Below are positions 1 to 8,616 of a DNA stretch of 11,276 nucleotides, piece after piece; position 1 is the stretch's first letter, and each line of letters begins with the position of its first letter. The stretch is from NCBI RefSeq assembly GCF_000372965.1, contig NZ_KB890024.1:5233304-5244579 (forward strand), read 5' to 3'. The position numbers were made by a program, and so were the translations under genes. Below the pieces are notes generated by a model. That model made no database searches and had not been told where the DNA came from. It was given only the letters and a program-made list of their open reading frames with translations. The stretch comes from Hoeflea sp. 108 (GTDB taxonomy: Bacteria > Pseudomonadota > Alphaproteobacteria > Rhizobiales > Rhizobiaceae).

Positions 1-2335
<2,335 letters not shown>

Positions 2336-2380
2336 TTACTTATGTTCATCGCCAACGCGATCAACGGCACGACAAAGACC

Positions 2381-2421
2381 AGCGAATAGAGAGTAGAGAC
2401 TACTCAAAAACCCTATTCGCT
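2381..2421 (+). other. Hairpin in the 23S-5S spacer (likely processing stem)
   Basis: AGCGAATAG at 2381-2389 is perfectly complementary to CTATTCGCT at 2413-2421. Inside it, GAGTAG (2391-2396) pairs with CTACTC (2400-2405) around an AGA loop. Together these form a stacked stem of 9 and 6 base pairs. Double-stranded stems in rrn spacers are commonly RNase III or RNase E substrates; that role is inferred from position. Confidence 0.6.
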
Positions 2422-2440
2422 CCAAAAGCTTCTCGAATAC

Positions 2441-2582
2441 ATGCCTTTTGCCGACCTGGTGGTTATGGCGGAGCGGCTGCACCCGATCCCATTCCGAACT
2501 CGGCCGTGAAACGCTCCAGCGCTGATGGTACTTCGTCTCAAGACGCGGGAGAGTAAGTCGCTGCCAGGTCTGCCAAGGGCAT
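2441..2582 (+). other. Extended 5S precursor stem
   Basis: The 19 bases at 2441-2459 (beginning ATGCCTTTTGCC) pair almost completely with 2564-2582 (ending CCAAGGGCAT), extending the 5S terminal helix by about 12 positions with few mismatches. This is the expected shape of a 5S maturation substrate. The pairing is visible in the sequence; its function is inferred. Confidence 0.6.
2453..2570 (+). rRNA. rrf: 5S ribosomal RNA
   Basis: 5S rRNA of the large ribosomal subunit, 118 nt, close to the usual 115-120. The terminal helix I is GACCTGG (2453-2459) pairing with CCAGGTC (2564-2570). Inside are the conserved loop segment CCCATTCCGAACTCGG near 2488-2503 and the GGGAGAGTAAG block near 2547-2557, both typical of bacterial 5S. 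It lies about 117 bases after the 23S end in the same orientation, so it belongs to the same transcript. The terminal helix continues into the flanking precursor (2441-2452 with 2571-2582), giving a long processing stem. Ends are inferred from the helix and could differ by one to three bases. Confidence 0.96.
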
Positions 2583-2588
2583 GTAAAA

Positions 2589-2605
2589 ACATCGCAACGC
2601 GATGT
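2589..2605 (+). other. Short perfect hairpin after 5S rRNA
   Basis: ACATCGC (2589-2595) pairs perfectly with GCGATGT (2599-2605) around an AAC loop. No T-tract follows, so it is more likely a processing or stability element of the rrn transcript than a terminator. Confidence 0.4.
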
Positions 2606-2653
2606 CGGTCAATCAATCTTCTCTTTACAAAATGGCCCGCCAACGGGACCAAC

Positions 2654-2674
2654 GGGCCGCGTAAGCGGCCCTTT
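2654..2674 (+). terminator. Terminator-like hairpin between 5S and tRNA-fMet
   Basis: GGGCCGC (2654-2660) and GCGGCCC (2665-2671) form a 7-bp all-GC stem with a GTAA loop, followed by TTTCTGTT. The T-run is short, so termination may be partial. The left arm can alternatively pair upstream: CGGGCC at 2653-2658 with GGCCCG at 2634-2639. If it does terminate, it would lower tRNA-fMet output relative to the rRNAs. Confidence 0.45.
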
Positions 2675-2691
2675 CTGTTGGCAAAGCACAG

Positions 2692-2768
2692 AAACAAGGA
2701 CATTTTGCCCAAGGCAGAAGTCCGATAACGCCCAAACAAGGACATTTTGCCTCCGGCAAAAGTCCGAT
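2692..2768 (+). repeat. Two tandem 35-nt hairpin repeats
   Basis: Two copies of a 35-base element, at 2692-2726 and 2734-2768, begin 42 bases apart. Each starts AAACAAGGACATTTTGCC and ends AAGTCCGAT. Each folds on itself: GGAC pairs with GTCC and TTTTGCC with GGCAAAA (copy 2) or GGCAGAA (copy 1, one G-U wobble), with a 3-nt loop and one bulged A. The second ends two bases before the tRNA. A role in tRNA 5' maturation or spacer processing is plausible but not shown. Confidence 0.75.
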
Positions 2769-2770
2769 GG

Positions 2771-2847
<77 letters not shown>

Positions 2848-2853
2848 AATCAT

Positions 2854-2888
2854 AAAACGCCCGCTTGGTGAAAACCACGCGGGCGTTT
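2854..2888 (+). terminator. Rho-independent terminator of the rrn operon
   Basis: AAACGCCCGC (2855-2864) is perfectly complementary to GCGGGCGTTT (2879-2888). Inside, TGGT (2866-2869) pairs with ACCA (2874-2877) around a GAAA tetraloop, with one T-C mismatch between the two stems. The A-run on the left and T-run on the right would let it act in both directions. It starts seven bases after the tRNA, the natural end of the rrn transcript. Confidence 0.8.
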
Positions 2889-3132
2889 GACGTTGAAGAC
2901 CACACCATCAACGCCACGACAAAATCAACGCCAAGATCACATCACACACCAGCCAGACACGACAGCAAAACACCGCACAACAAAAAAACCACGGCCCGCA
3001 AATTGCCACGCGCCCCGTTCAGCGGCGCCCGCCTCCCCGCGATCCCAGACAAAAGCTCAACCACCAGCCCCCCAGATACCCGTCGAACCAAACGTCCCGT
3101 CAACAAAGAGCCTGACGACCAAGCGACAGTTG
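2889..3132. other. A+C-rich intergenic tract, no supported gene
   Basis: The plus strand is dominated by A and C, with few T and G, especially at 2895-3000 (runs such as CACAACAAAAAAACCACGG). Open frames exist on both strands, but their products are low-complexity (Thr/Pro/Lys/Arg-rich on plus) and no ribosome binding site is evident. They look like by-products of composition. The stretch separates the rrn terminator from the 3' end of the minus-strand gene ending at 3133. Confidence 0.6.
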
Positions 3133-3558
3133 TCAGCGCGGGGCAACGCTCTTCCCGGATGACAGCGCCGCCAGATCCGCGCCGTTTGCGCAAAAGTCTC
3201 GGTAAGCCGCTTCAAACGCACCCGCGGCCAGTGCCGTTTCACAACGCCGGCGTTCTGCACAGAGCATGCATGTCCGGCGGAGCGAGCGATGCCAACTGGC
3301 GTTGCTGGCCTCAAACGTGTCGGCATCTACGCCCAGCGACCGCATTGCCTCCGGCAGATACACCCGCGACGCAAATGCGTAGTCCATTGCCGACCGCAAC
3401 TCGGTCCCGTTCGACCCACATTCGCCAATAATAAGGCTGCCCTCTTCTTGTCCGAACGCATCGACTTCTTTCATCACTGCGTAACGTTGCTTACAGTCCC
3501 GGTAAGCGAGGACTGCCGAATGCCAAACTTTCCAGCTCTCGAGAGCCGATATGCCCAT
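3133..3558 (-). CDS. DUF6455-like cysteine-rich small protein
   Basis: A 141-residue, probably soluble protein without signal peptide or membrane segment. The start is well supported: GGAGG (complement of 3567-3571) lies 8 bases before ATG. Residues about 68-132 resemble the DUF6455 family common in Rhizobiales and Rhodobacterales: a helix with LPEAMRSLGVDADTF, then CMLC (Cys97, Cys100), Cys106 and DFC (Cys123), spaced C-X2-C-X5-C-X16-C and followed by a short Ala/Leu helix. Four such cysteines suggest metal or cofactor binding, but no function is established for the family as far as I know. The first 65 or so residues are an extension I do not recognise, with Cys22 and Cys47 extra. It is transcribed alone, toward the rrn operon and away from the RND pump genes. 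Family assignment is by eye. Confidence 0.78.
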   Translation of the reverse strand: MGISALESWKVWHSAVLAYRDCKQRYAVMKEVDAFGQEEGSLIIGECGSNGTELRSAMDYAFASRVYLPEAMRSLGVDADTFEASNASWHRSLRRTCMLCAERRRCETALAAGAFEAAYRDFCANGADLAALSSGKSVAPR

Positions 3559-3949
3559 GGTCGTGTCCTCCGGCGCGTGCGGGAATGGCCGCTCATTATC
3601 GCTAGCCCGGTCGAGGGCAGCTTTCCTTGTCCTGGATCAAATGCCGGACACCTCTCGCGTGAGGCTGATGCAGGTGTTCGTTTCATGGGCCGCGAGGCGG
3701 CCGAACGAAATTAAATCTTGGTAACCATTGACGATTTTGCTCGCCGGGACCGGCCATTTTCCTACATGCTCAAGCAGATGAAGATGCGGGTGCCACCGGC
3801 AAAAGAGGATGCGAAGGTCCCGATGCCGGTAGCTGTTCCGGCTGAAGCCGATCATTGGCAGGCGGAGCCGCTTCACTCTGCGGGGGCCGGGCCTTCCCTT
3901 TTTTAAGGCAACGGCTAGTCTCGCAGCGGTTTGTCGATGGAGCGGCGTA
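3559..3949. other. Divergent intergenic region between the DUF6455-like gene and the RND operon
   Basis: This 391-base region must hold promoters for both flanking genes. On the minus strand it contains the GGAGG ribosome binding site at 3567-3571 and a GATAAT-like -10 candidate (complement of 3595-3600). On the plus strand TTGACG at 3728-3733 is a -35 candidate without a good -10 at normal spacing. A hairpin lies at 3677-3709. A TTG-started frame at 3718-3906 would encode 62 residues, but it lacks a clear ribosome binding site and resembles nothing I recognise. GGAG at 3939-3942 serves the adaptor gene. No regulator gene or operator can be assigned. Confidence 0.5.
3677..3709. repeat. Inverted repeat upstream of the RND operon
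   Basis: GGCCGC (3688-3693) pairs with GCGGCC (3697-3702) around a GAG loop. Outside this, TTCGTT (3677-3682) pairs with AACGAA (3704-3709), with TCATG unpaired on the left and one G on the right. No T-tract follows on either strand, so a terminator is unlikely. It could be an operator or an RNA leader structure; neither is shown. Confidence 0.4.
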
Positions 3950-5233
3950 ATGACGAAGTTCCGATCCACCTTCCTGGGCGCCGTGGCGCTGGTGCTGGCG
4001 GTCGTCTTGCTGGCGGTGTCGGGCGCGGGCAATGTCGCCTGGCGCTACGTTACCGACGCCATGGCGAGTGTCGGTTCATCATCGCGGCCTGCCACCGACA
4101 CTGCCCGCAGTGGCGGACACGGAGGAGGGGCCATCGCGGTGGCCGTTGCACCGGCCCAGAAGGGTACATTCCCGGTCGTTGTCAGTGCCTTCGGCAACGT
4201 GCAATCCCCTGCCGTCGTCGAGGTGGGCGCGCGCATCTCCAGCCAGATCACCGCTATCCACGTCAAGGACGGCCAGATGGTCAAGGCCGGCGATATCTTG
4301 TTCTCGCTCGATGACCGGGCGCTGCGGGCGCAGCTCGCCCGCGACCAGGCGATCCTTGCCAAGGACAACGCCCTGCTGGTCAGCGCCACCGCCGACATGA
4401 ACCGCGCCAAGGATCTTGCCAGCAAGCAGGCTGGCACCCAGCAGGCTTATGATGAAGCCCTTGCCGCCCAGCAGGCAGCGCAGGCGACCGTTGCCGGTGA
4501 CCAGGCGACCGTCGATGCCGACCAGGTCCAGCTAAGCTATACCAGCATCACAGCCCCGATCAGCGGCCGCCTCGGCGCAGTTCAGGTGGCGCTCGGCGAC
4601 ATCGTCGGCGGTTCGGCCTCGGCGCCCAGCGCGGCAAATGCCCTGGTCTCCATCACCCAGGTCGACCCGATCGAAGTTGTCTTCCATCTGCCCGAGGCCA
4701 ATCTGCCGACCTTCAAGAAGCTGCTTGATGCCGGCGAGGCTCCCACCGTCAAGGCGCTCAGGAGCGCGAGCACCGATGTGCTTGCGACCGGCGTGATGGA
4801 CTTCATCGATTCCGCCGTCGACATGACGTCGGGCACGATCGCCATGCGGGCGGCGTTCGCCAACGAGCAGATGGCGCTGTGGCCTGGGCAATATGTCGAT
4901 GTCGAGATCGACCAGGGGCAGCTGAACGACACCACCTTGATCCCGACGGTCGCGCTGCAGCCCGGCCAGAACGGCCAGTTCGTCTATCTTGTTCGCCCCG
5001 ACAACACCATCGAGGCGCGGCCGGTGCAGGTGGCGGCGAGTGAAGGCAACTTGTCGGCGATCGTCTCCGGCCTGGCCGCCGGCGACCAGGTCGTGACCGA
5101 GGGGCAGTTGCGCCTCAAGCCCGGCATCAAGGTCCAGCCGACGGTTGCGGAGGCCAACGGGACGTCGGCGTCTCCTGTCCAGCCTGCGTCTTTCACCTCC
5201 CCGCAGAAACCGGCGCGGAAGATCGCGCAATAG
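3950..5233 (+). CDS. RND efflux periplasmic adaptor (membrane fusion protein, MdtA-like)
   Basis: A 427-residue HlyD/AcrA/MdtA-family adaptor that bridges the inner-membrane RND pump to an outer-membrane channel. The start is supported by GGAG seven bases upstream. Residues 5-24 form a single hydrophobic N-terminal segment with no lipobox cysteine, so it is probably a membrane-anchored or Sec-exported adaptor, not a lipoprotein. A Gly/Ser-rich linker follows (about 40-60). The split lipoyl (biotinyl-like) domain is at about 86-122 (VVEVGARISSQI, then VKDGQMVKAGDILFSLDD) and 197-235 (TSITAPISGRLGAV). Between them lies an Ala/Gln-rich coiled-coil hairpin (123-196). The beta-barrel spans about 238-320 (VDPIEVVFHLPEANL to WPGQYVDVEI) and the membrane-proximal domain about 328-395, ending in AAGDQVVTEGQLRLKPG. 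The last 30 residues are Pro/Ser-rich. Length is normal for the family. It forms an operon with the pump gene 13 bases downstream. Confidence 0.93.
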   Translation: MTKFRSTFLGAVALVLAVVLLAVSGAGNVAWRYVTDAMASVGSSSRPATDTARSGGHGGGAIAVAVAPAQKGTFPVVVSAFGNVQSPAVVEVGARISSQITAIHVKDGQMVKAGDILFSLDDRALRAQLARDQAILAKDNALLVSATADMNRAKDLASKQAGTQQAYDEALAAQQAAQATVAGDQATVDADQVQLSYTSITAPISGRLGAVQVALGDIVGGSASAPSAANALVSITQVDPIEVVFHLPEANLPTFKKLLDAGEAPTVKALRSASTDVLATGVMDFIDSAVDMTSGTIAMRAAFANEQMALWPGQYVDVEIDQGQLNDTTLIPTVALQPGQNGQFVYLVRPDNTIEARPVQVAASEGNLSAIVSGLAAGDQVVTEGQLRLKPGIKVQPTVAEANGTSASPVQPASFTSPQKPARKIAQ

Positions 5234-5246
5234 CCAGGGGTCGGCG

Positions 5247-8200
5247 ATGAACATCTCCGAATTCTGTATCCGCCGACCGATCGCGACGCTGCTGATGTCG
5301 CTGTCCTTGGTGCTTGCCGGCCTGTTTGCCTACAGCAAGTTGCCGGTGGCGGCGCTGCCGCGGGCCGATTTCCCCGTCATCAACGTTTCGGCCAGTCTGC
5401 CGGGCGCGTCACCTGACAACATGGCGACCTCGGTCGCCACGCCGCTGATCAAGCAATTCGCCACCATCGCCGGCATCGACAGCATCTCCACCACCAATTC
5501 GCTCGGCTCGACATCGATATCGATCCAGTTCGTGCTCGACCGCGACATCGACGCGGCAGCGGCCGACGTGCAGGCGGCGATTGCTCGGTCGGCGCGCGCC
5601 TTGCCCGCCGACATGCCGTCGCCGCCGAGCTACAGGAAGGTCAATCCGGCCGATGCGCCGATCCTGCTGCTTGCGTTGAAGAGCGACGTCGTGCCGATGA
5701 CCGACCTCGACGCATTTTCCCAGCAGGTCATTTCGCCGACGCTGTCGACGCTGGAGGGCGTGGCGCAGGTATCGATCTACGGCAGCCAGCAATATGCGGT
5801 CCGCATCCAGGTCGATGCCGACGCGCTTGCTGCCAAGGGCATCTCCACCAGCCAGTTGGCGGCTGCGATAGCTTCGGCAAACGCCAACTCGCCGCTCGGA
5901 ACATTACAGAGCAGCCAGCAGCAGCTGACGATCGTCGCTGACACCCAGCTCGACAATGCCGCCGCGTTCTCGAACCTCATCATCTCGAGCAAGGACGGCA
6001 AGCCTGTCCGGCTCGGCGATGTCACGCGGGTGATCGACTCGGTCGCCAATCTTCAATCGGCAAGCTGGTATGACGGTACGCGCGCCATTGTGCTCGCCAT
6101 CCAGCGCCAGCCCGACGCCAACACCGTGGCCGTCGTAGATCGCGTCATGGCCATGCTGCCGACGTTCCGCGCAGAGCTGCCCGCTGCGGCTTCGCTTGAA
6201 ACACTGAACGACCGTGCCGCCTCCATTCGCGCGGCCGTCAGCGACGTCCAGTTCACGCTGGCGTTGACCATTGCGCTCGTCACGCTGGTCATCTTCATCT
6301 TCCTGCGCCGGGTCTGGGCAACCGTCATTCCAGCACTTGCCGTGCCGATCTCGCTGATTGCCACCTTCGGCGTCATGTATCTGTTCGGCTTTTCCATCGA
6401 CAACATTTCGTTGATGGCGCTCACGCTTTCGGTTGGCCTGGTTGTCGACGACGCCATCGTCATGCTGGAAAACATCGTCCGCCACATCGAGGAAGAGGGT
6501 GAAAGTCCCTTCGAGGCGGCGATCAAGGGCTCGCGCGAGATTGGCTTCACCATCATCGCGATCTCGCTGTCGCTGGTTGCCGTCTTCATCCCGGTGCTGC
6601 TCATGGGCGGCGTCATCGGCAAGATCTTCTATGAATTTGCAGTCGTTGTCGTTGTCGCCATCCTGGCCTCGACCTTTGTGTCCCTGACGCTGACGCCGAT
6701 GCTCGCCGCGCGCCTGCCCATCGCCTCGCAAGGCGAGGGCCGGGTCGGCCGCGCGCTCGAGCGCGGCTTCGACGCCGTGCTCCGTGGTTATGACAGCCTG
6801 CTCAAGGTCTGCTTCCGCTTCCACGTCGTCGTCTTTGCAATTTTCCTCTGCTCGGTCGGCTTGACCGTCTACCAGCTGCGCACCATGCCGAAAGGCTTCT
6901 TCCCGCTCGAGGATATCGGCCAGCTTCAGGTCACCACGCTGGCCCGCGAGGACATTTCCTTCGGTGCCATGAGTGCGCTCCAGGCGCAGGTCGCCGATGT
7001 CTTTGCCAAGTCGCCCTATGTGGCCCATGTGGCCAGCACGGTCGGTAGCGGCGGTGGCGGGTCTGGCGCCATGAACTCGGCGCGGCTGTTCGTCGAGCTG
7101 AAGCCGAAGGCCGCGCGGCCGCCGTTGCAGCAGATCCTGTCGGAGTTCCGGCCCCAGCTGGCCAAGATCGCCGGCGTCCAGACCTTCATGGCGCCGATCC
7201 AGAACCTCTCCGTCGGCGCCCGCGGTTCCGCCAGCCAGTATCAGCTCGTCGTTCAGAGCCTCAACGAGGACCTGATGAACCAGTGGGCCCAGAAGCTCAC
7301 CGACGCGATGGTCGCCGACAGGGCCTTCTTCACCGACGTCACCTCGGATCTGCAGAACAAGGCGCTGCAGGCACGGCTGGTCATCGACAAGGACAAGGCC
7401 GCGTCGCTCGGCATCACCAATGACGTGCTGCGCTCGACCCTCTATGGCGGTTTCGGTACCCAGCAGGTGTCGACGATCTACACGCCGTCCGACAGCTATG
7501 ACGTGATCATGGAGCTTGATCCCCATGTCGACTGGACGCCCGAGCGCATGGCGCGCATCGAGGTGCCGGGTGCCAACGGCACGCTGATCCCGCTCGGCGC
7601 CTTCTCCCATATCGAGCGCAATGTCGGGGCGCTGACCGTCAACCAGCTGGGCCAGCTGCCTTCGGTGACGGTGTCCTACAACCTGCCCGATGGTGTGGCG
7701 CTTGGCGACAGCATCGCCCGGATCGACAAGCTGAAGGGCGACATCGGCATGCCGCAGAACGTCACGACAAGCTATTACGGGACGGCCAAGACCTTCCAGG
7801 ATGCCGCTGCGAACCAGGGGCTACTGATCCTCGGCGCCATCCTGACCATATATGTCGTGCTCGGCATGCTCTATGAGAGCTTCGTCCACCCGTTGACCAT
7901 CCTTTCGGGCCTGCCGGCCGCGGCGGTGGGTGCGTTGTTGTCGCTGTCGCTTTTCGGCTTCGATCTCTCGGTCATCGCCGTCATCGGGCTCTTGATGCTG
8001 ATCGGCATCGTCAAGAAGAATGCGATCATGATGATCGACGTGGCGCTGACCCTGCAGCGTGAGGGCATGGCGGCGGGCGAGGCTATCCACAAGGCCTGCC
8101 TGATGCGGTTCCGTCCGATCATGATGACGACGTTTGCGGCCCTGATGAGCACCCTGCCGATTGCACTCGGTGCCGGCGCCAGTGCCGAGCTGCGCCAGCC

Positions 8201-8348
8201 GCTCGGTGTCGCCGTGGTCGGCGGTCTTGTCGTTTCGCAGACATTGACCTTGTTCGTCACGCCTGTACTCTATCTCTACATGGAGCAGCTTGGCGCCTGG
8301 CTGAAGCGTCGCACCAGTACCTATGGCAAGGAAGCGGTCAGCTCGTAG
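5247..8348 (+). CDS. RND efflux pump inner-membrane subunit (HAE1, MdtB/MdtC-like)
   Basis: A 1033-residue proton-driven drug/solute antiporter of the resistance-nodulation-division class, normal length for the HAE1 family. ATG at 5247 is chosen because AGGGG sits six bases upstream and the protein then begins MNISEFCIRRPIATLLM, the classical RND N-terminus; the longer frame from 5145 merely overlaps the adaptor gene. Transmembrane helix 1 is about residues 11-29, followed by a large periplasmic loop to about 335. Helices 2-6 follow, with GLVVDDAIVMLENI at 397-410 carrying the two proton-relay aspartates Asp401 and Asp402 (AcrB Asp407/408). A second periplasmic loop starts near 560. The C-terminal helices contain GIVKKNAIMMID, where Lys924 matches AcrB Lys940. 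All relay residues I checked are present, so it should be active. Sequence around helix 4 resembles MdtB/MdtC and MuxB. Substrate unknown. Confidence 0.95.
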   Translation: MNISEFCIRRPIATLLMSLSLVLAGLFAYSKLPVAALPRADFPVINVSASLPGASPDNMATSVATPLIKQFATIAGIDSISTTNSLGSTSISIQFVLDRDIDAAAADVQAAIARSARALPADMPSPPSYRKVNPADAPILLLALKSDVVPMTDLDAFSQQVISPTLSTLEGVAQVSIYGSQQYAVRIQVDADALAAKGISTSQLAAAIASANANSPLGTLQSSQQQLTIVADTQLDNAAAFSNLIISSKDGKPVRLGDVTRVIDSVANLQSASWYDGTRAIVLAIQRQPDANTVAVVDRVMAMLPTFRAELPAAASLETLNDRAASIRAAVSDVQFTLALTIALVTLVIFIFLRRVWATVIPALAVPISLIATFGVMYLFGFSIDNISLMALTLSVGLVVDDAIVMLENIVRHIEEEGESPFEAAIKGSREIGFTIIAISLSLVAVFIPVLLMGGVIGKIFYEFAVVVVVAILASTFVSLTLTPMLAARLPIASQGEGRVGRALERGFDAVLRGYDSLLKVCFRFHVVVFAIFLCSVGLTVYQLRTMPKGFFPLEDIGQLQVTTLAREDISFGAMSALQAQVADVFAKSPYVAHVASTVGSGGGGSGAMNSARLFVELKPKAARPPLQQILSEFRPQLAKIAGVQTFMAPIQNLSVGARGSASQYQLVVQSLNEDLMNQWAQKLTDAMVADRAFFTDVTSDLQNKALQARLVIDKDKAASLGITNDVLRSTLYGGFGTQQVSTIYTPSDSYDVIMELDPHVDWTPERMARIEVPGANGTLIPLGAFSHIERNVGALTVNQLGQLPSVTVSYNLPDGVALGDSIARIDKLKGDIGMPQNVTTSYYGTAKTFQDAAANQGLLILGAILTIYVVLGMLYESFVHPLTILSGLPAAAVGALLSLSLFGFDLSVIAVIGLLMLIGIVKKNAIMMIDVALTLQREGMAAGEAIHKACLMRFRPIMMTTFAALMSTLPIALGAGASAELRQPLGVAVVGGLVVSQTLTLFVTPVLYLYMEQLGAWLKRRTSTYGKEAVSS

Positions 8349-8616
8349 CCGGACCGAGGCGGGATTTCCTCTGGGTTTTCCTCGCCGCGAACGTGGTTCG
8401 GTAAATGAATCGCCGAGATCTCAACCATTCGTTGATTGGTTTGCTGCTAAATATGAAGTGAAAGACTAAAATGCATAATATGTTATGCATATAAAGTTTA
8501 CCAACTTAAAAAAATAGATCATCCCGCATATCAAGCTATATAGCAGGCTGGCCGCCCCGGTTGCAAACATAGCGTGCGCCTTGTTCTGTCTGGCCAATTA
8601 GGCAGGGGATCAGGCG
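8349..8616. other. AT-rich intergenic region before the adhesin gene
   Basis: This 268-base region carries the 3' end signals of the RND operon and the promoter of the adhesin. Bases 8430-8545 are strikingly AT-rich against the GC-rich surroundings and hold a perfect inverted repeat (8471-8490) and a 10-base palindrome GCTATATAGC (8535-8544). I see no convincing hairpin plus T-run terminator for the pump gene; ACCGA (8353-8357) and TCGGT (8398-8402) could pair around a long loop but lack a T-tract. No -35/-10 pair is clear enough to call. Confidence 0.6.
8471..8490. promoter_or_regulatory. Perfect AT-rich inverted repeat upstream of the adhesin gene
   Basis: ATGCATAA (8471-8478), four spacer bases TATG, then TTATGCAT (8483-8490): perfect 8-bp arms with dyad symmetry over 20 bases, centred 136 bases before the adhesin start codon. 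The size suits a dimeric helix-turn-helix regulator. There is no T-run, and an RNA hairpin this AT-rich would be weak, so DNA binding is the likelier role. Regulator unknown. Confidence 0.5.

Noticed and set aside
2942..3193. Minus-strand 83-codon frame with a hydrophobic C-terminus
   Set aside because: It overlaps the end of the DUF6455-like gene, has no evident ribosome binding site, and its composition follows from the skewed DNA. A tiny membrane protein is not excluded but not supported.
2865..3431. Plus-strand frames of 188 and 91 codons after the rrn operon
   Set aside because: Products are low-complexity Thr/Pro/Arg/Lys-rich, begin inside the rrn terminator, and the longer one overlaps the better-supported minus-strand gene at 3133-3558.
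3718..3906. Possible 62-residue plus-strand peptide with TTG start
   Set aside because: Rare start codon, no clear ribosome binding site and no recognisable family; kept only as a note in the intergenic entry.
3637..4032. Minus-strand 131-codon frame across the RND promoter region
   Set aside because: It runs antisense into the adaptor gene start, and the product has no recognisable features.
5904..7610. Minus-strand frame of 568 codons inside the RND pump gene
   Set aside because: Long antisense frames are common opposite GC-rich genes. The product is Arg/Asp/Gly-rich and unlike a folded protein, while the plus strand encodes a complete RND pump.
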